Below are positions 51,579-60,527 of a stretch of 64,000 nucleotides of DNA, piece after piece. Every line of letters starts with the position of its first letter. Position 1 is the stretch's first letter. This DNA comes from JAAFHB01 sp037133495. GTDB taxonomy: Bacteria > Bacteroidota > Bacteroidia > Bacteroidales > Prolixibacteraceae. The notes under the pieces were generated by a model. It saw only the letters and a program-made list of their open reading frames with translations. It made no database searches and was not told the origin of the DNA. The stretch is from assembly GCA_037133495.1 (NCBI GenBank), contig JBAXOA010000007.1, positions 1 through 64,000 of the forward strand, read 5' to 3'. Made by a program: the position numbers and the translations under genes.

Positions 51579-53444
51579 TTATCTGTTTATTATTGAAAAA
51601 TCATCCAGAAGAAACTGAGCCGGATTTATCAACGGTTTGTCCTCACCCTCGATTGGCTGACCGGTATCCCCGAGTTGTCGGAAACCTCCTGTCCTGAAGA
51701 TCAGCCGGTCTAATTTCAGATCACGCTCTTTTCCCATTTGGGGAATAATTAAAGTTTTACTGTTGACTGTTATTTTGGTTTCTCTGGTTTTCTGATTTTT
51801 AGTTACGTTAAAGGAAAGCCACTTGTCCGCCAGGTAATTGCCTATGAATGTAACTTTTTGATTCACTGTGGCTTTTATTGAACCCTCTTTTGTAAATTGA
51901 ATGCAAAGGGAGGGTGATCCGTGCTCATTCTGAATCTCAATTTCCAAATTGGCGTCTGTTTGCAGAGGTTTGATCCTGAATTTTGCTTCTATACTTTCTG
52001 AAGCCGGAAAAAGCCTCATCGCACGTGCATAATCGGTGGGATCACCGTCACGAAGTTCAAGACATTGGTTAAGTCTTTTACCGGGTTCTTTCACGACTCT
52101 AACAGGCGCCCATTTGGGTGAATAAATATTCCAGTTCCGGATAAGCGCACCTGGAATTATATCCTGAAAGTCATCAAGCAAGCTTGAGGCTGGTTCAGCT
52201 TTTAAGGGCAGCGGAATTCTTGACAGCCAGACATCTTCTTTATGGACACTGTAAATCAGCCATATAGCGTTCTTGTCTGCAAAGCTGTGATCTGTTGACC
52301 AGGGTGCTACACCTCTGATATACTGGTACCCAAAATCTTTATATTTTCCGGGATAACGCAGTGGCGGGAATTCTCCATGGATCACACGCATATCTTTAAA
52401 ATGCTGCCCATCAATACCGTTAACCATTACGAGCGGAAACCGTTTTTCCCTTTTTGGATCGGGATTATAGGCAAGAATATAATGATTGTCGTTGGTTTGT
52501 TGTCCCCATACTTTAGCTGCGCCGGCAATTAAAGTGGATGGTAAAACCGGTTCCGACCAACTTTTACCTTCATCGGCGGATTGAGTGACAAATCCCATCT
52601 TTGAAATTCCTATCCATTGTTGATCCTGTCTCCTGAAAAAACTAAGGGCTTTTCCAAATTTATAGAACCCTTTGTAAGGTGGTGTTTTATCATGCCAGAT
52701 CATCTTTCGATCACCCAGAAACATGCCGTAATCCTGTTGTTCCAATAACATATTATTTTCTGTTGCTTCCCGGCAGGCTTCCACAAATGCGCTATCCTCA
52801 GAAGTTTTAAAATAGGGAGGCATTTTTTCCATTGGATGGATCAATGTAAAGACTTTGCCCAACCGGTGATCGGGTAAGATCTCCCTAACTAAAAGTACTG
52901 ATTTTAAATTTTCTGTTACAATACCATCACTGAGCCTGGCAGCACAAAAGGCGAGCATTTTGTCATTTTGAGTATGATAAAAATAGAAGCGGCATGCCCA
53001 TGCCAAATCTCCTGGAAAAAGATCAGCAGGTTTGCTCCATTCAATACCGTCAACGGAAGTTGCGAAAACTACCTTCGAAGGAGGAACATCTTCATCTTTC
53101 AGGGTCATATTCCAGGCTGCATAAAGCCGGCCCCTCCACTCAGCCAGGTCCATATGATGGGCATAAGTCCAGCCATCGCCATCGGCCAGAAGGGGTGCAT
53201 CCCGTGTTGTACGAAGCAATTGTAAGTTTAAAACACCGGGCATTGGCCGAAGACCGCCATCGGGAAGGGCTAAGTTTAACATCTGTTGCTCGTTACCAGA
53301 AACCAGAATGACGGTATCTGCCGAGGCTTTTATTCCGGGCAGACTTTTATTTTCTCCGGTTTCTTTCCCCTCTCCGGCAACTAAATGTGTTAGGGAAAGT
53401 GAAATGAAGGTGAGCAGTATTATGTGTAGACTACGACAACTCAT
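51579..53444 (-). CDS. Exported beta-propeller protein with C-terminal lectin-like domain
   Basis: The 621-residue protein has a signal peptide. BNR/sialidase-like blades follow, with repeats such as VVFATSVDGIEWSKPADLFP and GFVTQSADEGKSWSEPVLP (S-x-D-x-G-x-x-W boxes). The C-terminal ~190 residues form a jelly-roll that resembles LamG/concanavalin domains (FRIKPLQTDANLEIEI, LLDDFSIINR). The sialidase FRIP arginine motif is not seen, so it is not a standard GH33. Beta-propeller lyases or rhamnosidases acting on rhamnose-uronate linkages are possible alternatives, given the GH106 and GH29 neighbours. The family is not resolved. Confidence 0.7.
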   Translation of the reverse strand: MSCRSLHIILLTFISLSLTHLVAGEGKETGENKSLPGIKASADTVILVSGNEQQMLNLALPDGGLRPMPGVLNLQLLRTTRDAPLLADGDGWTYAHHMDLAEWRGRLYAAWNMTLKDEDVPPSKVVFATSVDGIEWSKPADLFPGDLAWACRFYFYHTQNDKMLAFCAARLSDGIVTENLKSVLLVREILPDHRLGKVFTLIHPMEKMPPYFKTSEDSAFVEACREATENNMLLEQQDYGMFLGDRKMIWHDKTPPYKGFYKFGKALSFFRRQDQQWIGISKMGFVTQSADEGKSWSEPVLPSTLIAGAAKVWGQQTNDNHYILAYNPDPKREKRFPLVMVNGIDGQHFKDMRVIHGEFPPLRYPGKYKDFGYQYIRGVAPWSTDHSFADKNAIWLIYSVHKEDVWLSRIPLPLKAEPASSLLDDFQDIIPGALIRNWNIYSPKWAPVRVVKEPGKRLNQCLELRDGDPTDYARAMRLFPASESIEAKFRIKPLQTDANLEIEIQNEHGSPSLCIQFTKEGSIKATVNQKVTFIGNYLADKWLSFNVTKNQKTRETKITVNSKTLIIPQMGKERDLKLDRLIFRTGGFRQLGDTGQPIEGEDKPLINPAQFLLDDFSIINR

Positions 53445-53470
53445 GAGTCCGGATTCTTAATTTTTTATTG

Positions 53471-53504
53471 ACCATTGATAATTAACCATTGATAATTGAC
53501 CATT
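53471..53504. repeat. 14-base tandem repeat (about 2.4 copies)
   Basis: ACCATTGATAATTA, ACCATTGATAATTG and a partial ACCATT follow one another in the 62-base gap between the GH106 gene and the propeller gene. Simple ATTGATAATT arrays of this type occur between genes in Bacteroidota. Confidence 0.7.
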
Positions 53505-53506
53505 TA

Positions 53507-56500
53507 TTATTTCTCTATTATCCGTACAGGACCGATGAGGCCTGATTTAATCAATTCGGAATCTTTTTTAAAGAATTTCGATGTAGTAAAAGTATACCGG
53601 CCTGAAGTTCTGGGTTGATTTTTCGAAAGCCATTCCGGCCATTGGTTATTTTTCACCCCGTCATCTGGAAACTGTTCATCCCCGATCAGTCTGTTTGGCC
53701 AAAGGTTAGCTACCTCAATATCTATCTGATTGATACCCGGATGGGTAGCATCCGATATTTTTAGTTGATACGGAGCTGTCCAAACAACGCCCATGTCTTT
53801 GCCATTTACTCGTATTCGTGCCAGATTATTCACTTCCCCAAGATCGAGGTACATTGCTTTATTTTTATCGGATACCATTTTATCCGTTAATTGAATAGTT
53901 GTGTGATAGTTGGCTATACCCGAATAATATTTAATTCCTTCCTCCGGTCTTTTCGTCCAGTCGGTTAATTTATCAAATAAAATATTTTTGGGACCGCCCC
54001 ATTTAGGATTAAAGGAAACATTCCAGGGTTGATTCACTTCCAATAAAACTGTTGGTTGTTTGAAATTAAGATCTTTTGATGCTTTTGGAGTTGGAGTGAT
54101 CACTTTTTTATCAAAAACAATAAAAAAACTTTGATAGGATTCGAATTGAAGGGAAAGCTTTATCTGGCCGTTCTGCCTTGAAAAATCCGGAAGCGTGCGA
54201 ATTTCGCCGGTTAGCGGATTCCATAATTCAGGAGCTCCTTCATCGATGCGAAAAGTACAGGATGAATTAACAAGTTCATTTGTTTTATTTGAAACAAAAT
54301 AGATATCTCTTTCTTTTTGAGTGTGATGAGTATATCGTATGGGGCCTGTAGATTCAAAATCCGGCTGAACGCTCATCTTTTTCAGTAAATCGGTTGTCAC
54401 TTTATAGTCAGGGTATAATTCCGGCAGTTTAACAGATGAAAACGCTCCTCCCCAATAAATTTTACCTTTTTCGACAATTTGCTCAGAAATTTCGGATGGA
54501 GGGGTGGTTTTTCCCCAGAGTGATAATGCTTTGGCGGCTACCAATTGATCACAAGCGGGGTAATTTACCAGACTTGGAGACTTTTTTGGTGGGTTGCCAA
54601 TAATGAAAGCACCCGCTTTCACGAGGGATTCGATTTTTTCCAGCAACGCTGGAGTCATGGTTTCGGCGGCCGGCAAAACCAGCAAACGATATGCTGCTCC
54701 GCTTGGAAAGATGATTCGCTGGTCAGCAACGCCGGCTGTCAACAATTGTGATGGTGAACATCCGTCAAAATTATATTCTCTGCGGTCGGGCAGCATTTCA
54801 TCTCCTGTCAGCGCCGAGAATGGAGCCCGAAAAACATGAGGTGCACCCTCTGGAGTCAGGTAAAGAATGTCGGCTTCTGTTCTTCCTTGCTGCAGAATAT
54901 ACTGGCAGCGCGTGATGTATTGATGATAGCCGTCAGCCATTGGCCACCATGTCTGACTCCGGTCCCAGTGCACGCCATAAGGACCCATTGTCATCCCCGG
55001 TTTCAGACTGTCATCGAGGAACTGATGTTGAAAGGTGTGGTAAACAAATTTGTTTATCCCTGTTGCAAAAGCCCAGTCGCCTTGGTTTTTCATTGAGCCG
55101 GGATACTGTTTCCAGGCATCGTTAGCTGCGGTAAACGCCTCTGCAGCAACAACCGATGCCCCGTTAATATGCGCGATTGACGCGGCTTGGATGCAACTGA
55201 AAGACGAGTTGAAACCATATCCTTTACTCCAGAACTCGCACATTGGTACGTCAGCAACAGCTCCCAGTTCCATGTCAGCTGTTGGGTTCATGTCGTACGG
55301 TTCGATCGAAAAGCCAAGATTATATTTTTGTCCGTATTTTTTAAGGTGGATAGCATGGTATTCAATCACCATTTCCTGTGCGGTTTGGCGTAAATCCCAC
55401 AGAAAACGTTCACTTTTTTCAAGACTTTCAACAACTAATCCGGAATATACGGGATAGAACAGGAGGGGATCGTAACCTCTTCTTTTCCTGAACTCTTCCC
55501 GGAATTTTCCGGTCCAGTTTTGTGCCCCCATTTCCCAGCTGTCCATATGAAGCATTTTTAAACCTCCCTGCAAGTGAGGATCGGGAATGCCAATTTTTTT
55601 GAACAGTTTTCCGGTGAAATTTGCCATATGAGCATCGATAGCTACTGTATCGAATTTGTCGGCTTCAAAACCCAATCCAGGTATTGGGGCAGGTCTTGTG
55701 ACTGCTCCGTTATTCCGGCTTCCTAACCGCAGGATTGTCCATTTTCCTTCTGGAACCTTCCAATCCAGTGTCCCATCCGGCTTTAATAAACCGGTGATAT
55801 TAATTATTTTTGCCGGTGAAATTACAGCTTCTTTTGTTGGTTCATTGTATTTTGCAAGAGAAGGTAAAAATTGTTTGACGCCAACCTTTGAGGTATATGG
55901 TGCCCGGTAGTAGAGTGCTTTTTCATCGATATCTTCAATTTTATAATCGGTTGCAGGAGTTGGAAATGCCAGAACAGCAACATCTTCATAATAATCTTTC
56001 CAGCGTTTTTTAAGTTCAGGAGTAAAGCCGCCTTCTCCAAAATAGGGCTGTTTGGGTTCCGGTTTGGGAAGTGAAATTGTTTTTTGATCGCCTCCGGTTA
56101 CCTGTACACTTGCTGACACCAGATGCTGCATCGATGCTTTACCTTCTACCCAGGGGCCGCCACTGCCTGACCAGCCGGGGCCGACACCAAGCGAAATAGT
56201 GATTCCAAGTCTCTCTGCCTCACGAACTGCATGCCGGAATATATCCTGCCACTCCTCGCTCAAAAAGTCGACTTTTCCACGAGGAACACCAACATTTACC
56301 TCCAGAAAAAGTACATTGCCAATACCTGCCGCTTTCATTGACTCTAAATCAGCTGAAATAGCCGTTTTTGATAGATTACCATCCATGAAATACCAGTAAA
56401 CTCCTGGCCGGGCAGCATCTGGCGGATTTAGGAATCCTTTTTTCAAATCGGTACGCTGTTCCTCGCTTTTTGGTACTGTGGCATAGCAGGCCGACCCGAC

Positions 56501-56545
56501 ACTGAGGGCGAGTATAATGAATAATATTATTTTAAAACGGTTCAT
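53507..56545 (-). CDS. GH106 alpha-L-rhamnosidase
   Basis: The 1012-residue exported protein opens with KKGFLNPPDAARPGVYWYFM and ISADLESMKAAGIGNVLFL, the GH106 start. HMDSWEMGAQNWTGKF and NLGFSIEPYDMNP follow, then the shared C-terminal sandwich (LARIRVNGKDMGVVWTAPYQ) and SGLIGPVRI. The LWNPLTGEIR segment is the counterpart of IWNAVTGEIR in the 47139 gene, so the two are paralogues. Divergence in the barrel suggests different rhamnose linkages. It ends 62 bases before the propeller gene and follows the SGNH gene by 28 bases. Confidence 0.9.
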   Translation of the reverse strand: MNRFKIILFIILALSVGSACYATVPKSEEQRTDLKKGFLNPPDAARPGVYWYFMDGNLSKTAISADLESMKAAGIGNVLFLEVNVGVPRGKVDFLSEEWQDIFRHAVREAERLGITISLGVGPGWSGSGGPWVEGKASMQHLVSASVQVTGGDQKTISLPKPEPKQPYFGEGGFTPELKKRWKDYYEDVAVLAFPTPATDYKIEDIDEKALYYRAPYTSKVGVKQFLPSLAKYNEPTKEAVISPAKIINITGLLKPDGTLDWKVPEGKWTILRLGSRNNGAVTRPAPIPGLGFEADKFDTVAIDAHMANFTGKLFKKIGIPDPHLQGGLKMLHMDSWEMGAQNWTGKFREEFRKRRGYDPLLFYPVYSGLVVESLEKSERFLWDLRQTAQEMVIEYHAIHLKKYGQKYNLGFSIEPYDMNPTADMELGAVADVPMCEFWSKGYGFNSSFSCIQAASIAHINGASVVAAEAFTAANDAWKQYPGSMKNQGDWAFATGINKFVYHTFQHQFLDDSLKPGMTMGPYGVHWDRSQTWWPMADGYHQYITRCQYILQQGRTEADILYLTPEGAPHVFRAPFSALTGDEMLPDRREYNFDGCSPSQLLTAGVADQRIIFPSGAAYRLLVLPAAETMTPALLEKIESLVKAGAFIIGNPPKKSPSLVNYPACDQLVAAKALSLWGKTTPPSEISEQIVEKGKIYWGGAFSSVKLPELYPDYKVTTDLLKKMSVQPDFESTGPIRYTHHTQKERDIYFVSNKTNELVNSSCTFRIDEGAPELWNPLTGEIRTLPDFSRQNGQIKLSLQFESYQSFFIVFDKKVITPTPKASKDLNFKQPTVLLEVNQPWNVSFNPKWGGPKNILFDKLTDWTKRPEEGIKYYSGIANYHTTIQLTDKMVSDKNKAMYLDLGEVNNLARIRVNGKDMGVVWTAPYQLKISDATHPGINQIDIEVANLWPNRLIGDEQFPDDGVKNNQWPEWLSKNQPRTSGRYTFTTSKFFKKDSELIKSGLIGPVRIIEK

Positions 56546-56573
56546 AATATGCTTATTTAAAGATGTTTATTTG

Positions 56574-57287
56574 TTAAAACCACTTCATGAGCTCTTTGAC
56601 TATCAGTTCATGTCCTTGTTTGTTGGGATGATTTACCTGAGACATGTATTGGCTTAATTGCTCTTTATCCGGATAGAGGAACTCAAACGCTTTATAACTA
56701 TCAACAAGTCCAATCTGGTTTTCTTCAGCTAATTTACATATTTGATTAGTATGTTTCTTCAATTCGTTTGAAGGATCAGCAAAATTGACACTTTGATCAG
56801 GTGACGGAGTAAACAGAATTATTTTTATTCCCTGTTTTTTTGCCATTTTTATCATCTTTTCCCAAGCTATCCGTGCTTTATCCAAGCCTGCACCACGATC
56901 ATTCAATGCGTAATCTATCAGGATCAGATCGGGTCGAAGCGTTAGAACCTCGCGTTTAAAACGGGCAGCACCTCGAATAGAATTTTCGCCTCCAATCGCG
57001 GTAACGATCACATTTACTAAAGCTAAGGGATAGGCCGTTTTCAAGTTTTTCAGAAATAAATTAGGATATGCCTCTGTCGTATTGACAATGGGTGTTTTAA
57101 AATATCCCGCCGGAACACTATGTCCATGAAACACAATGTTAATCGTTCGGTTTTTTGGCCATTCTTTTTGTAATTCTAACTTTAAATCAGTCAGGTAGTT
57201 AGTTGGATTTGCAATATTGCTGCCATTTGGCTGACTGTAAGCTGTCCAGGCGAATAACAGTAAACTAAAAAGAAGAAGTTTTTTCAT
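56574..57287 (-). CDS. SGNH/GDSL-type hydrolase, exported
   Basis: The 237-residue protein has a signal peptide and the SGNH blocks. Block I is VFHGHSVPAG, with serine at residue 57. The glycine block is VTAIGGENS, the asparagine block is LIDYALNDRG, and the histidine is in NHPNKQGH (H220). Such enzymes de-esterify sugars in the periplasm, for example acetyl groups on pectins or other glycans. Within this locus an acetyl esterase that clears the substrate for rhamnosidases is likely. No extra domains. Confidence 0.85.
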   Translation of the reverse strand: MKKLLLFSLLLFAWTAYSQPNGSNIANPTNYLTDLKLELQKEWPKNRTINIVFHGHSVPAGYFKTPIVNTTEAYPNLFLKNLKTAYPLALVNVIVTAIGGENSIRGAARFKREVLTLRPDLILIDYALNDRGAGLDKARIAWEKMIKMAKKQGIKIILFTPSPDQSVNFADPSNELKKHTNQICKLAEENQIGLVDSYKAFEFLYPDKEQLSQYMSQVNHPNKQGHELIVKELMKWF

Positions 57288-57330
57288 ACAATACTTGTTT
57301 GGAAATCAGATGTATTTTGGTAAATATCAG

Positions 57331-58542
57331 CTATTTAAATACACTCTTAACAGCCTCAAGATATCCGAATTTATTCTTGATATCAGGTTCCAGGTAGCTG
57401 CCTTCTGTCCATTCGTTCCAGCAATTAATATTCATTATTCTCGGCCCGTCTGCATCTGCAAGTAGTTTATCCTTTGTCATCTGTAAGGCTGTTTTAAAGT
57501 TTTCAGGAGTATTATTCCCGATTGTATACGTAAAGGGATAGCCATAATTTCCCCATTCCGATTTCAGGTCACAGCGTGGACTAGGATCCCATCCCATTGA
57601 AACATTTGGATAGTAAGGTACTTTATATTCCGACCTGGCTTTATCCCAATAGCTAAAGTACTCATCGCGCGTTTTGTTGAAATCGGTTTGCCGGTCGGGC
57701 AAGCCCACATGATGAACCCAGACATAAGAAGTTGCCGAATCAAAACCCAGCATTTTAATTAATTCAGGATAGCTGGCAGGAATTTTTTCTACAGGAAGAA
57801 TGGGTCTTCCCCATGCAACCAGATTCCAGTGAACGCCTTTAAGTCCCGCAGCAACAGCCTTGTCATTCAATCGTTTCATTGCACTTTTGGTTGCTTCTAT
57901 GGTACCGAATATTTCCATAAATTTCTGTATGTCATAGATGGAAAAATAAGCTTTTCCATCTATTTTCCAGTAACCTGGACGGGTAAAATATTGGGAAACG
58001 AGGATATCACAGATTTCATCGTATCGTTTTGGTGACATTTTGGCCGGATAAATTAATTTTTGAGCTGCGCCACGGGTATAGGGATGAATGTCATTCCAGT
58101 CGTGGTTGGCCCACATCAATGCAAATTTGATTTTATCAACATTTTTCGCCTTCAAAAATCCAGCATCCAGACATTGGTTCAGAAACGGACCATCCTCATA
58201 CATGTACCAGTCAAAGATAAAACAATCGACCCCGTATTCCGAGGCGGTTCTAATCTTTTGCTCCATCACCTTCGGATCCTTCTCATCAGTATACCCCCAT
58301 AGCGGAACCTTTGGCTGATCATGTCCGGGAAATCTGGGTTGCGCTGCTTTTATTAGTTCCCATTCTGACCAGTCTTTCCCTTTGTTTTTTATATTTCTCG
58401 CATCATTAGTATGGTAATTTGGAAAATAGTAAGCCGCGACAGTGATTTTTCCTGAATTACTATTTTCTTTTGAAGTTTTTCCGGCTTTTATAGTATTGAA
58501 CAAAAAACAGACTGCAAGTACAAGAAATATTTTTTTTACCAT
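57331..58542 (-). CDS. GH99-like/WbsX-type TIM-barrel protein, exported
   Basis: The 403-residue protein has a signal peptide and the opening KITVAAYYFPNYHTND, then WSEWELIKAAQPRFPGHDQP, characteristic of the GH99-like WbsX group. DCFIFDWYMYEDGPFLNQCL, KFALMWANHDW and NINCWNEWTEGSYLEPD complete the barrel. In GH99 mannosidases the last motif carries the catalytic glutamates; the equivalent E-W-x-E is present. WbsX-domain proteins are linked to polysaccharide metabolism, but the activity of this secreted form is unknown. Its start overlaps the stop of the beta-helix gene by 7 bases. Confidence 0.8.
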   Translation of the reverse strand: MVKKIFLVLAVCFLFNTIKAGKTSKENSNSGKITVAAYYFPNYHTNDARNIKNKGKDWSEWELIKAAQPRFPGHDQPKVPLWGYTDEKDPKVMEQKIRTASEYGVDCFIFDWYMYEDGPFLNQCLDAGFLKAKNVDKIKFALMWANHDWNDIHPYTRGAAQKLIYPAKMSPKRYDEICDILVSQYFTRPGYWKIDGKAYFSIYDIQKFMEIFGTIEATKSAMKRLNDKAVAAGLKGVHWNLVAWGRPILPVEKIPASYPELIKMLGFDSATSYVWVHHVGLPDRQTDFNKTRDEYFSYWDKARSEYKVPYYPNVSMGWDPSPRCDLKSEWGNYGYPFTYTIGNNTPENFKTALQMTKDKLLADADGPRIMNINCWNEWTEGSYLEPDIKNKFGYLEAVKSVFK

Positions 58543-60428
58543 ACTTTAATCACTTGTTGACCTTCCTTCATACCTTCAAAAGGACCGACGAAAGGATTGG
58601 TTTCGGAACGTTTATTTCCAAAATAATCAGTATTTATTTTCAACGGGGTTCCATCCGGATTTTCGAACGATGCATTTGGGACGATTGCTTTACCCAATAA
58701 TTCAGTTGTCACCAATTGCGTTTTTAATTTTCTGAAGGAGTCATCAACATTGATATGTAAAAAAACTTCTTCTCCTTTTTCTTCAATTGTCACGTTTGGA
58801 TCGAAAGATTTGTTCTCAAATGCATTCACCTCTTTATTATAGGGTGTGGCTCCGTTGAAGTAAATATTTGATGCGATCCAAACCGGCATTTTACTGTCGT
58901 TATATCTTGCCAGACCTGTGGGTTCTTTGGATATTTTTGCTGCTTTAACTGTCGCGAAGATATTATTGTAAAACCTGTGATCTCGGCCAAAAAATGTGAT
59001 TAAACCGGCTACCCAGGTGGAATGAGGTAAGTGATATGGAGTAAAGCGCCCGCCATCGACCCAATGGGCTATGTTACCAGTAAAGAGATTGTGAACTGTT
59101 GCCACTCCCTCAGAACATTCCAGCAGTGGAGTAGGAGCCAGCATAATGTTATTGTCAATTAAGATCGGACCATGGTCAACCTCAGTAAAAAGATCCTGAT
59201 TGTTATGATACATCAGATTGGACGAAATACGTGTGCCTTGGGCCATCCAATCCATCCAAAGCCCTAAGCTGCAATTATGAATGCGGTTGCTTTTGATGAG
59301 CATATCAATTGAAGCATGTATTTTTATTCCAGCCATTTCAGCGCCGGTAAACTGTCGCTTCACATGAATATTATAGATGTGATTATTTGTAATCTGACTA
59401 AAAACAGCGCCTAAACTTCCACAAATACCGGTTTGTTCACAATTGAAAATGGTATTGTTGCGAATGATATGCGAACCAATGTTTTCTTTGTTCCATCCGA
59501 TCTTTAAGGCTCTGAAAACCACTTCTATATAATGTATTGCGCCATCTTTTTTCATGTCGGCTAACCAGACATTATGACCTGTGGCTTTCTCTTTTCCAAG
59601 TGAAATACCCGAACATTTAGAGTCACTGATCACATTATTTTCGATAATCCAGCCCTTACTCCAATGAGGTCCGATCATCCCGATTTGTTCGGCAGTGGGA
59701 GCAGCCCACTGGGTAGCAGCCTGACTGATTTTGAAACCCCGGAGTGTGATATAATTCAAGCCTGTTTTTTCAGGAAAGAAGCAAGCCGGACGTGCATTGA
59801 TTTCCACCAATTCCTTATTTGGATCAGAGCCATGAAAATTTGCCCATATTGTGGTCGATTCTTTGGCGCTTTCGGTGTACCAGGTATAGGTTGATCCAAT
59901 TGAATCCACAGCGGATTTCAAAGGTTTTGGATTCATTACCTTGTCTAAATTTTCTACCTCATAGAAAGATTTTCCGTTGAGATATACTTCACCGGTATGG
60001 TGAATTCTCCCTTTGTCGGTAAACCAGTCACCCCAGATTGAATCCTGATACGGATTATATTTTCCGAAAAAAGCATTGGGAATGGTCACTTTCCAGACAC
60101 CGTTTTCTGCCGGCTGCCAGGTTTTAATGATCTCCGAACCTTTTATAGCCACAATTTCATCTTTAGCAGCTTGATATACAATTCTATGGTTCTCATCCGT
60201 TCCTCCGTTTTCCGGGATAACATACTCCCGGTAGGTTCCGGCATGAACAGTTACAATATCGTCTGCCTTAGCAATACGTGCAGCGGCTGAAATTGTTTGG
60301 AACGGTTTCTTAATTGAACCATCATTCGAATCGTTACCCGATACAGCAACATGGTATTCGCGGATTCCACTTGAACAGCTGATAAAGAATACCAATAACA
60401 CAGAGGAAATAATTTTAAATTTTTTCAT
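58536..60428 (-). CDS. Right-handed beta-helix lipoprotein
   Basis: I start at ATG 60426-60428, which gives MKKFKIISSVLLVFFISCSS, a clear lipoprotein signal; the frame is open 20 codons further but that part is not protein-like. The 630-residue protein begins with a DUF1565-type segment (EYHVAVSGNDSNDGSIKKPF, VTVHAGTYREYV). It continues as parallel beta-helix repeats (ENNVISDSKCSGISLG, IIRNNTIFNCEQTGICG, IDNNIMLAPTP). This fold is used by pectinases, GH120/GH141-type glycosidases and lyases; the specific family is unresolved. It is the first minus-strand gene of the locus, divergent from prfC, with the shared control region in the ~100 bases between them. Confidence 0.75.
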   Translation of the reverse strand: MKKFKIISSVLLVFFISCSSGIREYHVAVSGNDSNDGSIKKPFQTISAAARIAKADDIVTVHAGTYREYVIPENGGTDENHRIVYQAAKDEIVAIKGSEIIKTWQPAENGVWKVTIPNAFFGKYNPYQDSIWGDWFTDKGRIHHTGEVYLNGKSFYEVENLDKVMNPKPLKSAVDSIGSTYTWYTESAKESTTIWANFHGSDPNKELVEINARPACFFPEKTGLNYITLRGFKISQAATQWAAPTAEQIGMIGPHWSKGWIIENNVISDSKCSGISLGKEKATGHNVWLADMKKDGAIHYIEVVFRALKIGWNKENIGSHIIRNNTIFNCEQTGICGSLGAVFSQITNNHIYNIHVKRQFTGAEMAGIKIHASIDMLIKSNRIHNCSLGLWMDWMAQGTRISSNLMYHNNQDLFTEVDHGPILIDNNIMLAPTPLLECSEGVATVHNLFTGNIAHWVDGGRFTPYHLPHSTWVAGLITFFGRDHRFYNNIFATVKAAKISKEPTGLARYNDSKMPVWIASNIYFNGATPYNKEVNAFENKSFDPNVTIEEKGEEVFLHINVDDSFRKLKTQLVTTELLGKAIVPNASFENPDGTPLKINTDYFGNKRSETNPFVGPFEGMKEGQQVIKVW

Positions 60429-60502
60429 ATGAAGTAGTTTGGAAGCATTTTTCTGTGTGCAATATATTAATATATTATGAGATCTCATTCATTATTTTGA
60501 GC

Positions 60503-60510
60503 TAAGTTTG
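60503..60510 (+). promoter_or_regulatory. Predicted -7 box of prfC
   Basis: TAAGTTTG matches TAnnTTTG exactly and lies 18 bases ahead of the prfC start codon. No clear -33 element is present at the usual distance. Confidence 0.4.
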
Positions 60511-60527
60511 CATCCTCAATATTTGTT

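Noticed and set aside
51579..53444. Propeller protein considered as a GH33 sialidase
   Set aside because: The repeated S-x-D-x-G-x-x-W boxes are present, but the FRIP arginine motif is not found.
53471..53504. Short tandem repeat considered as a CRISPR array
   Set aside because: The unit is 14 bases with no spacers, only about 2.4 copies, and no cas genes are present.
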